A DNA stretch of 64,000 bases from Stenotrophomonas ginsengisoli (GCF_001431485.1 NZ_LDJM01000032.1:21116-85115), one strand, 5' to 3'. Counted from the stretch's first letter, positions 26,886-42,036 are shown. Translations and numbers: made by a program. The notes: generated from the letters alone by a model not told the origin.

Positions 26886-26911
26886 GGCGGCAGGCCTTGG
26901 GCCTGCCGTTG
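26886..26911 (+). other. Hairpin in the rpsR-rplI gap
   Basis: GGCAGGCC (26889-26896) pairs with GGCCTGCC (26900-26907) around TTG, with extra pairs outside, and no T-run follows. It begins 12 bases after rpsR in a 121-base gap. It may tune the amount of message reaching rplI, or protect the rpsF-rpsR 3' end. Confidence 0.6.
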
Positions 26912-26995
26912 CGGTGCACGTTTCCTGTCTTATTCGGACAGCATCCACGTTGCCCGGCGCCTGTCGCCAGGGCTAACGAATAACGGAGTTACACA

Positions 26996-27445
26996 ATGAA
27001 GCTGATTCTGCTGCAGAAGGTCACCAACCTGGGTGGTCTGGGCGACCTGGTCGACGTCAAGCCGGGCTACGGCCGCAACTTCCTGGTCCCGCAGGGCAAG
27101 GCCGTGCCGGCCACCGAAGCCAACGTTGCTGCTTTTGAAGCCAAGCGCGCTGACTACGAAGCCAAGGCTGCCTCGATCCACGCCGAAGCCAACGCCCGTG
27201 CCGAAAAGCTGGAAGGCGCTTCGGTCACCATCGGTTCGCACGCTTCTGCCGAAGGCAAGCTGTACGGTTCGGTTGGCCCGCGTGACATCGCTGAAGCCTT
27301 CACCAAGGCCGGCCTGCCGGTCGAGAAGAGCGAAGTCATCCTGGGTGAAGGCGCGTTCCGCCTGATCGGCGAATACGACGTCATCATCAAGCTGCACGCC
27401 GACGTTGCTGCCAACGTCAAGGTTGTGGTCCAGGCTGACGCCTGA
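26996..27445 (+). CDS. rplI: 50S ribosomal protein L9
   Basis: This 149-residue protein has the N-terminal rRNA-binding domain ([20 protein letters not shown], then [13 protein letters not shown], the L9 signature), a connecting helix rich in Ala/Glu/Lys, and a C-terminal domain ending KVVVQADA. Length and organisation are as in E. coli. It ends the rpsF operon at a UUCG-loop terminator. Confidence 0.97.
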   Translation: MKLILLQKVTNLGGLGDLVDVKPGYGRNFLVPQGKAVPATEANVAAFEAKRADYEAKAASIHAEANARAEKLEGASVTIGSHASAEGKLYGSVGPRDIAEAFTKAGLPVEKSEVILGEGAFRLIGEYDVIIKLHADVAANVKVVVQADA

Positions 27446-27470
27446 TCCATCGCCGTGCAGGCATGATCGA

Positions 27471-27499
27471 GAGGCGGGCCTTCGGGCCCGTCTTTTTTT
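27471..27499 (+). terminator. Rho-independent terminator with UUCG tetraloop after rplI
   Basis: A 10-bp stem (27471-27480 with 27485-27494, two G-U pairs) is closed by TTCG and followed by seven T residues, a textbook strong terminator. Confidence 0.93.
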
Positions 27500-27523
27500 A
27501 TGCCTGCGTCAGCTGGCTATACT
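27495..27523 (+). promoter_or_regulatory. Candidate smc promoter overlapping the rplI terminator
   Basis: A good -10 TATACT (27518-27523) lies 40 bases before the smc ATG. At 17-base spacing the -35 position falls in the terminator T-run (TTTTTA, 27495-27500), a weak match. Confidence 0.4.
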
Positions 27524-27562
27524 GGCGCGTACGTGCCCGCTCCAACCGGGCCAGAGCCCTGC

Positions 27563-30500
27563 ATGCGCCTGACTGCCGTCAAACTTTCCGGTTTCAAATC
27601 CTTTGTCGACCCGACCACGCTGTCGTTGCCGGCCAATTTCACCGTGGTGGTCGGGCCCAATGGCTGTGGCAAGAGCAACATCATCGATGCGGTGCGCTGG
27701 GTCATGGGCGAAAGCTCGGCCGGCCGCCTGCGTGGTGATGCCCTGACCGATGTGATCTTCTCCGGTTCGACCAGCCGCAAGCCGGTGTCCCAGGCTACGG
27801 TGGAGCTGGTGTTTGACAACAGCGACCGGCAGATCACCGGTGAATTTGCCGCCTATGACGAGATCTCGGTCAAGCGCCGGGTCGATCGTGACGGCAACAG
27901 TGATTACTTCCTCAACGGCAGCCGCTGCCGCAAGCGCGACATCACCGATCTGTTCCTGGGCACCGGGCTGGGCCCACGCAGCTACGCGATCATCGAGCAG
28001 GGCATGATCAGCCAGGTCATTGATGCCAAGCCCGAGGCCCTGCGTGCGCACCTGGAAGAGGCCGCCGGCATCACCCTGTACAAGGAGCGGCGGCGCGAGA
28101 CGCTGAGCCGGATCGGCCAGACCCGCGAGAACCTGGAGCGCCTGGCCGACCTGCGCGGGGAAATTGCCCGCCAGCTCGAACACCTGCGCGTGCAGGCCGA
28201 GCAGGCCAGCCAGTACCGCCAGTGGCAGGAGCAGCGGCAGCAGGTGCAGGGGCAGATCCTGGCCCTGCAATACCGCGATGCCGACCAGCAGCGGCGTCAG
28301 TTCCAGGGTACGTTGAACGAGCGTCAGGTCGCGGTGGATGCTGCGCTGGCGCAGATCCAGCAACTGGATGCGGCCCAGTCGGCGCCGGTGCAGCAGTTGC
28401 AGGCCGCCCAGCAGGCACTGGAACAGGCCCAGGCCGGTCTGTATGCCTGCCAGGCCGAACAGACCCGCTTGGAGCAGGCGCTGGCCCATGCCCAGGCCCT
28501 GACCCAGCGCCAGCAGGCCGAACAGGCCCAGGCCGATGACGGCCTGCTCCAGCTGGAGGAGCAACTGCAGCGTGACCAGCACGATGCCGGTGGGCTGCAA
28601 CAGGCGTTGGATGCATTGGCGCCGCTGCTGGCCGAGGCCGCCGGCCAGCGCGAGCAGGCCCAGCAGGCGTTGGGCCTGGCGCGCAGCCAGCGCGAACAGT
28701 GGCAGCAGCAGTGGGACCAGGCCAGCCGGCGTCTGCACGAGGCCAGCAGCGCGCTGACCCGCGAAACCACCCGCAATGAATTCCTCGGACGGCAGCAGCA
28801 ACAGCTGGCCCAGCGGCAGCAGGCGCAGGCCCAGGAGCTGGCTCAACTGCGTGCGCGCCATGATGCCGGCCGTCTCGGCCAGGCCGGTCAGGCCCTGGCC
28901 GATGCGGCCGCCTTGCTGGCCCGGGCCGAGCAGTGCACGCATACGGCCGCCGCCGCGCGCCAGTTGGCCGAGAAGGCCCAGCACGATGCCGATGCCGGGT
29001 TGCAGCAGCAACGTGGCCGGCAGCAGGTGCTGGCCGGGCAACTGGCCGCCCTGCAGACCCTGCAGGCGGCGGCGCTGGGCAGTGATGATGCGGCCGGGCA
29101 GGACTGGCTGGCAGGGCAGGGGCTGGAGCAGGCGCCACGCCTGGGCAGCCTGCTGCAGGTGCAGCCGGGCTGGGAGTCGGCGGTGGAAACCGTGCTGGGG
29201 CCGTGGCTGCAGGCGGTGGTGGTGCCCTCGGCACAGCGCGGGCTCCTGCAGGCCCAGTGGCCGGGCCCGGGCAGCCTGCATCTGGCCGATGCCGATGCCG
29301 CCGGCCAGATCGCGGTGCCCGACGGCAGCCTGGCCAGCAAGGTCGCAGGTCCGGCGCTGGCGCGCTGGCTGCTGGCCCGGGTTGGCCTGCCGGGGTCGGC
29401 CGGTGAGGCAATGGACTGGCAACTGGATGCCGATGGCATCTTGCAGGCCCCGCATGGCAGTTGTGTGGGCCTGCACGGCGGCGTCCAGGGAAGCTTGGTC
29501 CGCGAGCAGCAGCTGCGCGATCTGCAGCATGAGCTGGAGGCGGCGCAGCAGGCGCTGGCACTGGCCCAGCAGGCCGACAACGATGCCCGGCAACAGGTTT
29601 CCAGCGCACGAGGTGAGGAGCAGCAGGCTTTGGCCGGTCTGGATCAGGCGCGGCAGCAGCATGTGGCGGCCAAGGCGGCGCTGACCGTGCTCCAGGCCCA
29701 GCATGACGATGCCCAGCGAGCCCTGGCCCGGGCCGAGGCAGGTCATGCCGATCTGCAAACGCAGCAGCAGCAGCTGGAATCCGAGCAGGCCGAGCTGGCC
29801 CAGGCCTTGGCCGCGGCCGGGCAGGCACAGCAACAGGCCCAGGCCCAGGTGGATGTATTGGCCGGGCAGCGTCCGCAGCTCGATGCGGCTGCCGAACTGG
29901 CCCAGCGTCAGCTCGGCGACAGCCGCGACCGGCAACAGGCCCTGGTCCTGCAGCGCGAGACCGGGCAGGCCCGCTGTGCGGCGCTGGCCCAGGCCCTGCA
30001 ACGCGGCCGGGCGCAACAGCAGGCCCTGCGTACGCGCCTTGAGCAGTTGGGCCAGGCCCATGCCGATCAAGCCGGCCAGCTGGACCAGCTGGCCCGGGCC
30101 GGGCGTCAGGCGCAGGCCGCGGCAGCACAGGCGGCAGCCACGCTGGCGCAAGCGCAATCACAGCATGAGCAGGCGCGGCAGGCCGCCGAACAGGCCGTGG
30201 CCCATCGCCAGCAGCGCCAGCAATGGCTGGATGAGCAGCGCGAGCAGTTGCTGCAGTTGCGCCTGCAGCTGCAGGCGGCCGAACTGGCGCTGGAGCACGC
30301 ACGCGAACAGGCCGCGCAGGCCCAGTTGGTGCTGGAGGACGCCCTGACGCAGCTGCCGGCCGACGCCCAGGCCGGGCCGCTGGCACGTCAGCTGCGTCAG
30401 CTCGATGCGCGCCTGGAGGGCCTGGGGGCCGTCAACCTGGCCGCGATCGAGGAGTTCGAGCAGGCCAGCCAGCGCCATGCCTGGCTGCAGGGCCAACACG

Positions 30501-31039
30501 ATGACCTGACCGCCGCGCTGGAGACGCTGGAAACGGCGATGGCGCGCATCGACCGCGAGACCCGCGGCCGTTTCAAGGAGACCTTCGACAAGGTCAACGC
30601 CGGCCTGCAGGACCTGTATCCGCGCCTGTTCGGTGGTGGCCAGGCCTGGCTGGAATTGACCAGCAACGACCTGCTCGAGGCCGGGGTCAGCCTGATGGCG
30701 CGGCCGCCGGGCAAGAAGGTCAGCACCCTGTCGCTGCTGTCCGGTGGTGAAAAGGCGATGACCGCGGTGGCCCTGGTGTTTGCCATCTTCCAGCTCAACC
30801 CGGCACCGTTCTGCCTGCTCGACGAGGTGGACGCGCCACTGGACGAGGCCAATGTCGGCCGCCTGGCGCAGATGCTGCAGCAGATGAGCGGCGATGTGCA
30901 GTTTTTGAGTGTTTCGCACAACAAGGCCACGATGGAGGCCGCCGACCAGCTGTGCGGGGTTACCATGCGCGAGGCCGGGGTGAGCCGGCTGGTCAGTGTC
31001 GATCTCGGCCAGGCCACCCAATTGGCTGGCGCGGCCTGA
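27563..31039 (+). CDS. smc: Chromosome segregation protein SMC
   Basis: This 1158-residue condensin ATPase compacts and segregates the chromosome. The Walker A GPNGCGKSN is at residues 31-39. Long Gln/Ala-rich coiled coils (about 170-500 and 660-1000) flank a hinge near residues 520-640. The signature LSLLSGGEKAMTAVAL and Walker B FCLLDEVDAPLDEANV are at about 1055-1100. ATG 27563 gives the standard N-terminus MRLTAVKLSGFKSF; the frame runs further upstream without family similarity. scpA and scpB are not in the window. zipA follows 40 bases later. Confidence 0.95.
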   Translation: MRLTAVKLSGFKSFVDPTTLSLPANFTVVVGPNGCGKSNIIDAVRWVMGESSAGRLRGDALTDVIFSGSTSRKPVSQATVELVFDNSDRQITGEFAAYDEISVKRRVDRDGNSDYFLNGSRCRKRDITDLFLGTGLGPRSYAIIEQGMISQVIDAKPEALRAHLEEAAGITLYKERRRETLSRIGQTRENLERLADLRGEIARQLEHLRVQAEQASQYRQWQEQRQQVQGQILALQYRDADQQRRQFQGTLNERQVAVDAALAQIQQLDAAQSAPVQQLQAAQQALEQAQAGLYACQAEQTRLEQALAHAQALTQRQQAEQAQADDGLLQLEEQLQRDQHDAGGLQQALDALAPLLAEAAGQREQAQQALGLARSQREQWQQQWDQASRRLHEASSALTRETTRNEFLGRQQQQLAQRQQAQAQELAQLRARHDAGRLGQAGQALADAAALLARAEQCTHTAAAARQLAEKAQHDADAGLQQQRGRQQVLAGQLAALQTLQAAALGSDDAAGQDWLAGQGLEQAPRLGSLLQVQPGWESAVETVLGPWLQAVVVPSAQRGLLQAQWPGPGSLHLADADAAGQIAVPDGSLASKVAGPALARWLLARVGLPGSAGEAMDWQLDADGILQAPHGSCVGLHGGVQGSLVREQQLRDLQHELEAAQQALALAQQADNDARQQVSSARGEEQQALAGLDQARQQHVAAKAALTVLQAQHDDAQRALARAEAGHADLQTQQQQLESEQAELAQALAAAGQAQQQAQAQVDVLAGQRPQLDAAAELAQRQLGDSRDRQQALVLQRETGQARCAALAQALQRGRAQQQALRTRLEQLGQAHADQAGQLDQLARAGRQAQAAAAQAAATLAQAQSQHEQARQAAEQAVAHRQQRQQWLDEQREQLLQLRLQLQAAELALEHAREQAAQAQLVLEDALTQLPADAQAGPLARQLRQLDARLEGLGAVNLAAIEEFEQASQRHAWLQGQHDDLTAALETLETAMARIDRETRGRFKETFDKVNAGLQDLYPRLFGGGQAWLELTSNDLLEAGVSLMARPPGKKVSTLSLLSGGEKAMTAVALVFAIFQLNPAPFCLLDEVDAPLDEANVGRLAQMLQQMSGDVQFLSVSHNKATMEAADQLCGVTMREAGVSRLVSVDLGQATQLAGAA

Positions 31040-31079
31040 CGTGCCATCCTGATCACACTTTTGACGCGAGATGATCCCA

Positions 31080-31790
31080 ATGGAAGAGACCGGCTTGCTT
31101 CGCATCGGCATTTTGGCCGCGGGCCTGTTGCTGATTGCTGCGATCTATTTCTTCGGTCGCCCGTCCAAGCCGGCGCAGGGGCGTCGCCGCAACAGTGACC
31201 CGCGTGCCGAGCGCGTGGAGCCGCTGTCGGCGGACGTGCCGGTGCACGACGAGGCTGTCGATGCCGCCGGCGGGCAGGGCGAGCTGGCCTTTGCCGAGCC
31301 GGTGGCCGCATCGGAGCTGGGCAAGCGGGTCAGCGAGGATTTTGACAAGATCGTCTCGCTGTACGTGGCCGCGCGTGCCGGCCAGGTATTGCGTGGCGAG
31401 GATATCGTTGTCGCCGCCGAAAAGACCGGCATGATCTTCGGCCACATGCAGGTCTATCACCGCCTGCTGGAAGGCAAGCCGGAGGCTGGGCCGGTGTTCT
31501 CGATGGCTTCCATCCTCAAGCCGGGCAGTTTTGACATGGCCACCATCAGTGAGATGGAGACCCCTGCCATCGCCTTCTTCCTGACCCTGCCGGCGCCGCT
31601 GCCGGCGCTGGATGCCTGGGAGAAGATGGAGCCAACCGTGCAGCGCATGGCCGAGCTGCTCGATGCGGTGGTGCTGGATGACAGCCGCAACGCCCTGGGC
31701 CGCCAGCGCATCGCCCATATCCGCGACGAACTGCGTGCCTATGACCGCCAGCACGAGGCGCCGCCGCTGACCAAGCCGCCGCGCTGGTAA
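31080..31790 (+). CDS. zipA: Cell division protein ZipA
   Basis: This 236-residue protein anchors FtsZ at the division membrane. An N-terminal membrane segment (GILAAGLLLIAAIYFFG, residues 8-25) is followed by a basic/disordered linker and the C-terminal FtsZ-binding domain (about 100-225; VYHRLLEGKPEAGPVFSMAS, PGSFD and AIAFFLTLP). ATG 31080 gives the family N-terminus; ATG 31071 is nine bases upstream in frame. The smc-zipA-ligA order is common in gammaproteobacteria. Confidence 0.88.
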   Translation: MEETGLLRIGILAAGLLLIAAIYFFGRPSKPAQGRRRNSDPRAERVEPLSADVPVHDEAVDAAGGQGELAFAEPVAASELGKRVSEDFDKIVSLYVAARAGQVLRGEDIVVAAEKTGMIFGHMQVYHRLLEGKPEAGPVFSMASILKPGSFDMATISEMETPAIAFFLTLPAPLPALDAWEKMEPTVQRMAELLDAVVLDDSRNALGRQRIAHIRDELRAYDRQHEAPPLTKPPRW

Positions 31791-31808
31791 GCCGGCACGG
31801 CTTGCGCC

Positions 31809-31838
31809 CACAACGCCCGGTCTGTGCCGGGCGTTGTG
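31809..31838 (+). terminator. Hairpin between zipA and ligA
   Basis: A perfect 12-bp stem pairs 31809-31820 with 31827-31838 around TCTGTG. The following bases are only mildly T-rich (CGTTGT), so termination may be partial. Confidence 0.6.
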
Positions 31839-31928
31839 CGTTGTCAGGGATGGCAGGCCGCGTGGCTGCCAGCCTGGGCACAGTGCAGGGCGGGTCCACG
31901 ACCGGGCACATGCCGTCATAGCGGCTAG

Positions 31929-34923
<2,995 letters not shown>

Positions 34924-34927
<4 letters not shown>

Positions 34928-35886
34928 GGCTGACCGAACAACAGCGCGGTGCGCTGCAGCTGCGCGCCCGGGTCAACGCCGCCATCCGCGCTTTTTTTGC
35001 CCGGCGCGACGTGCTGGAAGTGGAAACCCCGATCCTGTCGGCGGCCGGCAACACCGAGCCGAACATCGACAGTTTCACCACCACCTTCAGTGGCCATGTC
35101 AGCGCCGGTGCGCGTACCCGCTGGTTGCGCACTTCGCCCGAATACCCGCTCAAGCGCCTGCTTGCTGCCGGCCTGGGCGATTGCTACGAGCTGGGCCGGG
35201 TGTTCCGCAACGGCGAGGCCGGTGGCCGCCACAACCCCGAATTCACCATGCTGGAGTGGTACCGCACCGGCTGGGACCACCATCGCCTGATCGATGAGAC
35301 CGTGGCCCTGGTGCAGCAGTTGCTGGCCCTGGTCGGCCGCAGCGCCACGCTGCAGGTGTTGACCTACCGCGAACTGTTTGTGCGCCATGCCGGGGTGGAC
35401 CCGTTCGATGCCACGCTTGCGCAGCTGCAGGCGCCGTTGGCTGGGGTGCAGATCGACCCGGACGGGCTCACCCGCGATGACTGGCTGGACCTGTTGATGA
35501 CCCATCGCATCCAGCCGGCGTTTTCGCCGCAGGTGCTCACCGTGGTCCACGACTGGCCGGCCAGCCAGGCCGCCCTGGCCCGGGTGCGGCCGGGTGAGCC
35601 GCCGCTGGCCGAGCGTTTCGAGCTGTACCTGGGCCAGTACGAACTGGCCAACGGCTACCACGAGCTCAACGATGCGGCCGAACAGCGGGCCCGTTTCCAG
35701 CGCGACCATGGCGTGCGCCAGAGCCGCGGCGATGTACTGCCACCGCTGGACGAGCCGCTGCTGGCCTGCCTGGATGCGCTGCCGGCCTGTGCCGGGGTGG
35801 CGGTCGGGGTGGACCGGCTGCTGATGTGCCTGCTCGATACCCATGCCATTGCCGATGTGTTGGCAATTGATTTTGCTGGCGCATAA
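34924..35886 (+). CDS. epmA: Elongation factor P-(R)-beta-lysine ligase EpmA
   Basis: This 320-residue paralogue of the lysyl-tRNA synthetase core attaches (R)-beta-lysine to EF-P, which helps ribosomes pass polyproline. It lacks the anticodon domain and is of normal EpmA length. Class II motifs are visible: FFARRDVLEVETPILS, RTSPEYPLKRLLAAGLGDCYELGRVFRNGE (motif 2) and GVAVGVDRLLMCLL (motif 3). The GTG start at 34924 overlaps the GNAT stop. EpmB and EF-P genes are not in the window. Confidence 0.93.
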
Positions 35887-35941
35887 TTGCGCCTCCTTGC
35901 GGCCGCGTGCCTCGCCTTTTGTCCCTCACTGACCTGCATCG

Positions 35942-37009
35942 ATGACCATTCCTGCTGATTTCGACTTCTCCCGTTACGACCGCATCCGCCCGATCCAGTG
36001 GACCGGTGATGCGCTGCAGCTGCTGGACCAGCGCAAACTGCCGTTCGTGGTCGAAAACGTGTTGTGCAGCAGCAGCGATGAGGTGGCCGAGGCGATCACC
36101 GCGCTGACCGTGCGCGGCGCACCGGCCATCGGCATTGCCGCGGCCTGGGGTGTGGTGCTGGCCGCACGCAGTGTGCAGGCCGCCGATGGTGCGCAGGCGC
36201 TTGTCGCACTGCAGCCGGCGATTGACCGCCTCAACGCCTCGCGCCCGACCGCAGTCAACCTGGCCTGGGCGCTGGCGCGCATGTCCGCGGCGCTGGGCCG
36301 TGCCGGTGCCGACTGGCTGGACGTGGTCGAGGCCGAAGCGGCCGCCATCGCCCGTGAGGACCTGGCCGCCAACCACGCCATGGGCGCACTCGGTGCCGAC
36401 CTGATTGCCGCGGGCAGCGGCGTGCTCACCCACTGCAACACCGGTTCGCTGGCCACCGCCGGCTTCGGTACCGCGCTGGGGGTGATCCGTGCCGGCGTGG
36501 CCACCGGCCGCATCGGCAAGGTCTACGCCGGTGAGACCCGGCCGTGGCTGCAGGGCGCGCGCCTGACCGTGTGGGAGCTGTCCCAGGACGGCATCGACCC
36601 GACCCTGATCGCCGATTCGGCTGCCGCCCACCTGATGAAGACCGGTGCGGTGCAATGGGTGATCGTCGGTGCCGACCGCATCTGCGCCAATGGCGATACC
36701 GCCAACAAGATCGGCACCTACCAGCTGGCCATTGCCGCCCGCCACCATGGGGTCAAGTTCATGGTGGTGGCGCCGTCCTCGACCGTGGACATGTCCACCG
36801 CCCACGGCGATGAAATCGACATCGAGGAGCGCGACCCGGGCGAGCTGTACGGGGTGGGTGGGGTGCGTACCGTGGCCGAGGGCATTGCGGCCTGGAACCC
36901 GGTGTTCGACGTGGTTCCGGCCGGCCTGATCGATGCCATCGTCACCGAGCGTGGCGTCATCAGCGCCCCGGATGCGGCGGCCATGGCAGCGGCCTTCGCC
37001 AGCGCCTGA
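35942..37009 (+). CDS. mtnA: S-methyl-5-thioribose-1-phosphate isomerase
   Basis: This 355-residue methionine-salvage enzyme converts methylthioribose-1-phosphate to the ribulose form. Signatures are [15 protein letters not shown] near residue 58, [19 protein letters not shown] with the catalytic Cys, [15 protein letters not shown], and [18 protein letters not shown] with the catalytic Asp. It is a relative of the eIF2B fold. Other mtn genes are not nearby. A GC-rich inverted repeat without a T-run (37018-37024 with 37036-37042) lies just after the stop. Confidence 0.94.
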   Translation: MTIPADFDFSRYDRIRPIQWTGDALQLLDQRKLPFVVENVLCSSSDEVAEAITALTVRGAPAIGIAAAWGVVLAARSVQAADGAQALVALQPAIDRLNASRPTAVNLAWALARMSAALGRAGADWLDVVEAEAAAIAREDLAANHAMGALGADLIAAGSGVLTHCNTGSLATAGFGTALGVIRAGVATGRIGKVYAGETRPWLQGARLTVWELSQDGIDPTLIADSAAAHLMKTGAVQWVIVGADRICANGDTANKIGTYQLAIAARHHGVKFMVVAPSSTVDMSTAHGDEIDIEERDPGELYGVGGVRTVAEGIAAWNPVFDVVPAGLIDAIVTERGVISAPDAAAMAAAFASA

Positions 37010-37067
37010 GGCCACTGCGACCCGGCCCGTTGCGGCGGGTCGGGCAGGGCATGGCAGGGGGCGGTTG

Positions 37068-37076
37068 TGGTAGAAT
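37068..37076 (+). promoter_or_regulatory. Extended -10 promoter element upstream of gyrA
   Basis: TGG-TAGAAT (37068-37076) fits an extended -10 box; no good -35 is seen at normal spacing. It lies 92 bases before the gyrA ATG. Confidence 0.4.
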
Positions 37077-37168
37077 CTGAAGGTTAGAGCAGGCTGTGAA
37101 ACCCCTTTTCTGGCTGCATGCAGAAGATGGTGGGATCAGCTCGGTCGCCTCCTGATTACGGAACCTCA

Positions 37169-39895
<2,727 letters not shown>

Positions 39896-39919
39896 TCCTC
39901 AGCCGCAGGCTTGCAACCG

Positions 39920-39945
39920 CGCCGGCACATCGCCGGCGTTGTTGT
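39920..39945 (+). terminator. Terminator after gyrA
   Basis: CGCCGGC (39920-39926) pairs with GCCGGCG (39932-39938) and is followed by TTGTTGT. Confidence 0.65.
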
Positions 39946-39994
39946 ATATGCTTTTACCAGCGGTTTCATCTGCCTAGCGGCATCATCGGGTGGT

Positions 39995-40010
39995 CAATGC
40001 ATCGGCATTG
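39995..40010. promoter_or_regulatory. Palindrome CAATGC-ATCG-GCATTG, candidate HutC operator
   Basis: A perfect 6-bp inverted repeat with a 4-base centre lies 33 bases before the GntR-family start codon. The flanking GG and CC extend the symmetry after one mismatch. GntR-family repressors usually bind such sites in their own promoter; that role is inferred. Confidence 0.45.
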
Positions 40011-40042
40011 CCCACCTTTGTGTCACCCATAAGGATCACGAC

Positions 40043-40771
40043 GTGACTGGATCAAAGTCCGCCACCCTCAACCAGCGCATCCGCAGTGAAATCGAGGAAC
40101 GCATCCTGAGCGGTGAATGGCCGCCGGGCCACCGCATTCCCTTCGAGCACGAGCTGATGCAGCAGTACGACTGCTCACGGATGACGGTCAACAAGGTCCT
40201 GACCACGCTGGCCGAGAATGGCCTGATCGAGCGCCGCCGCCGCGCCGGCTCGTTCGTGGCCAAGCGTTCGCCCGAACAGGAGCTGGTGACGCTGGAAATT
40301 CCCGACATCGGCCTGGCCCTGGGTGGGCGCGAGCGCAGCTATGCCTACCAGTTGCTGGACAAGGCCGTGCGCGATGCCGAGCCGGGCAATTACAGCGAGA
40401 GCCTGTTGGCCGGTGGCGGCCAGGTGGTGGCCATTGACGGCCTGCATCTGGCCGATGGCCGTGCGGTCGGGGTCGAGCACCGCCTGCTCAATGCCACCTC
40501 GATCCCGCAGGCGCTGGACATCGATTTCTCCCGGATTCCCCCGGGCACGTGGCTGCTCAACGAGGTGTCCTGGACCCGTGGTGAGTACCGTATCAGTGCC
40601 GAGGCGGCCAGCCCGGCCGATGCAGCCTTGATGGGCTGCGAGCCCGGTATCCCGTGCCTGGTGATCGAGCGCCGCACCTGGCGCGGCGAGGCGCCGATTA
40701 CCTGGGCCCGGCAGATATTCCTGTCCGACCAGCACGAGCTGGTGGCCCGCTTCACCGCAGGCGGCCGCTGA
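40043..40771 (+). CDS. hutC: GntR/HutC-family repressor, histidine-utilisation type
   Basis: This 242-residue regulator has a GntR winged helix at about residues 8-75 (IEERILSGEWPPGHRIPFEH, then CSRMTVNKVLTTLAENGLIERRR) and a UTRA effector domain (about 95-235). The latter closes with PPGTWLLNEVSWTRGEYRIS and IPCLVIERRTW, a close fit to histidine-utilisation repressors that respond to urocanate. The GTG start 40043 has AAGGA eight bases upstream. The hut enzyme genes are not in the window, so the name rests on sequence style and could instead be another UTRA regulator. Confidence 0.75.
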   Translation: MTGSKSATLNQRIRSEIEERILSGEWPPGHRIPFEHELMQQYDCSRMTVNKVLTTLAENGLIERRRRAGSFVAKRSPEQELVTLEIPDIGLALGGRERSYAYQLLDKAVRDAEPGNYSESLLAGGGQVVAIDGLHLADGRAVGVEHRLLNATSIPQALDIDFSRIPPGTWLLNEVSWTRGEYRISAEAASPADAALMGCEPGIPCLVIERRTWRGEAPITWARQIFLSDQHELVARFTAGGR

Positions 40772-40775
40772 AACG

Positions 40776-40804
40776 AAAAAGCCGCGCATTGCGCGGCTTT
40801 TTTT
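40776..40804. terminator. Bidirectional terminator between hutC and the nuclease-like gene
   Basis: GCCGCGC-ATT-GCGCGGC (40781-40797), flanked by A5 on the left and T7 on the right, can stop transcription from either strand. It lies between two convergent genes. Confidence 0.9.
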
Positions 40805-40821
40805 GGGCCCAGGCCAAGCAC

Positions 40822-41853
40822 TCAATTGATGCTGCACTGGCGCCAGCGCACCTGTTCCTGGGTGCCCACACGCGGATTGAGCTGCACGCGTACCGTGCGC
40901 AATGACGGGTAGCGGTGCAGCACCGGGCAGATCAGCTCCATCGCCCGCACCTCGTCCACGTCGCGGTCCACGGTGACGGTGGTCTGGGTCATCCAGATGG
41001 CCGAATGCAGGCCCGCAGTGCTGGCCAGCAGGCGCGATACCTGCTGCTGGTAACGACGCAGCAGGGCCGGATCCGGGTTCTGTACGCGGATATCGATTCC
41101 GTCGACCAGCCACTGTGAGGCATCCTCCTCAACGGCCAGCGCGTCAGGCAGGGTGGCAGGCGTCTTGGCTGCCTGCGCTGCCGGCTGCTGCGCGCTGCTG
41201 CCCTGCGCTGCGGCCGAGGGAGCTGCAGGGCGCTGGCCGGCAGTATCAGCAGCAGTGCCGGTCATGCTGTCAAGGCCGATGCCGGTCAGCAGGCCAATGG
41301 CCAGGCAGCCCAGTGCGGCAATGCCGGTGCGGCGGATGGTGGTGCGCTGCGCGTGCTGGCTGGCGTTGCTTTCCAGCTCCCCGGGCAGATAGGGATGCAG
41401 CAATGACCACAGGGCAGGGCCGTCGATGATCTCGATCCGGTGGCGCGCGGCCAGCTCTCGACCCTCCCGCGACACCGTGCCCTGGGTCAGCAACAATCCG
41501 CCATGGGCGCCTGCCAGGCGGATCTTGGTGCCCAGCTCGACCACGGCCGCTTCGCCAATGCGATAGGACAGGCCGTGCTTGCACGACACCAGCCAGGGCT
41601 GCGCGTTGTGTTGCATCAACCAATCGGCACTGGGCTCGCCGGCGGTGTGCTCGCTGTCATCGATGACCTGCATGCCGCGCTTTTCGATCAAGGCGCGGCG
41701 CACGATATGGGCAAAATCACGCCAGTGCATATCGGCCAATGCAGACAGGCCGTGCTCACGGGCAATCCGTTGCCGGGCAGGCAGCCACAGCCAGGCGGCA
41801 AGCAAGGCCAGGCAGGCAGTGGCCACTACGAGGGCGATAAGCCAGGCAAGCAT
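40822..41853 (-). CDS. Membrane-anchored protein with a PD-(D/E)xK (Mrr-like) nuclease domain
   Basis: This 343-residue protein has a membrane segment at residues 3-24. A cytoplasmic domain of about 40-150 is patterned like Mrr/restriction-endonuclease domains (HWRDFAHIVRRALIEKRGMQV, SADWLMQH with Asp77, WLVSCKHG with Lys92, IEIIDGPALWSLL). A second membrane segment (about 176-194), an Ala/Gln-rich linker, and a C-terminal domain (about 260-343) with two cysteines follow. The usual acidic or Gln residue two places before the Lys is Ser90, so activity is uncertain. ATG 41853 is chosen over a TTG upstream. It is not linked to a methylase, so a classic restriction role is unlikely. Confidence 0.65.
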   Translation of the reverse strand: MLAWLIALVVATACLALLAAWLWLPARQRIAREHGLSALADMHWRDFAHIVRRALIEKRGMQVIDDSEHTAGEPSADWLMQHNAQPWLVSCKHGLSYRIGEAAVVELGTKIRLAGAHGGLLLTQGTVSREGRELAARHRIEIIDGPALWSLLHPYLPGELESNASQHAQRTTIRRTGIAALGCLAIGLLTGIGLDSMTGTAADTAGQRPAAPSAAAQGSSAQQPAAQAAKTPATLPDALAVEEDASQWLVDGIDIRVQNPDPALLRRYQQQVSRLLASTAGLHSAIWMTQTTVTVDRDVDEVRAMELICPVLHRYPSLRTVRVQLNPRVGTQEQVRWRQCSIN

Positions 41854-41923
41854 CCAGATCTGTTCCGTGATCGATGGCGAAGAGCCCGATTTTAGCCTGT
41901 CCCGGGCCGGCTGGGTGACAGGC

Positions 41924-41993
41924 AAAAAAAACCGCCACTCCTGCGTGCCATGAGGGGAGGGGAGCTATGGCACGAGGTACTGCGTGGCGGTTT
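41924..41993 (-). terminator. Long double-stem terminator after the phasin gene
   Basis: On the minus strand, AAACCGCCAC (41993-41984) pairs with GTGGCGGTTT (41938-41929). An inner stem pairs GTGCCAT with ATGGCAC (41945-41951, 41967-41973). Eight T residues follow (41931-41924). Confidence 0.8.
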
Positions 41994-42036
41994 CCGGATT
42001 GTCATCCATTCATTGCTGCTTTGCAACAAATGACCG

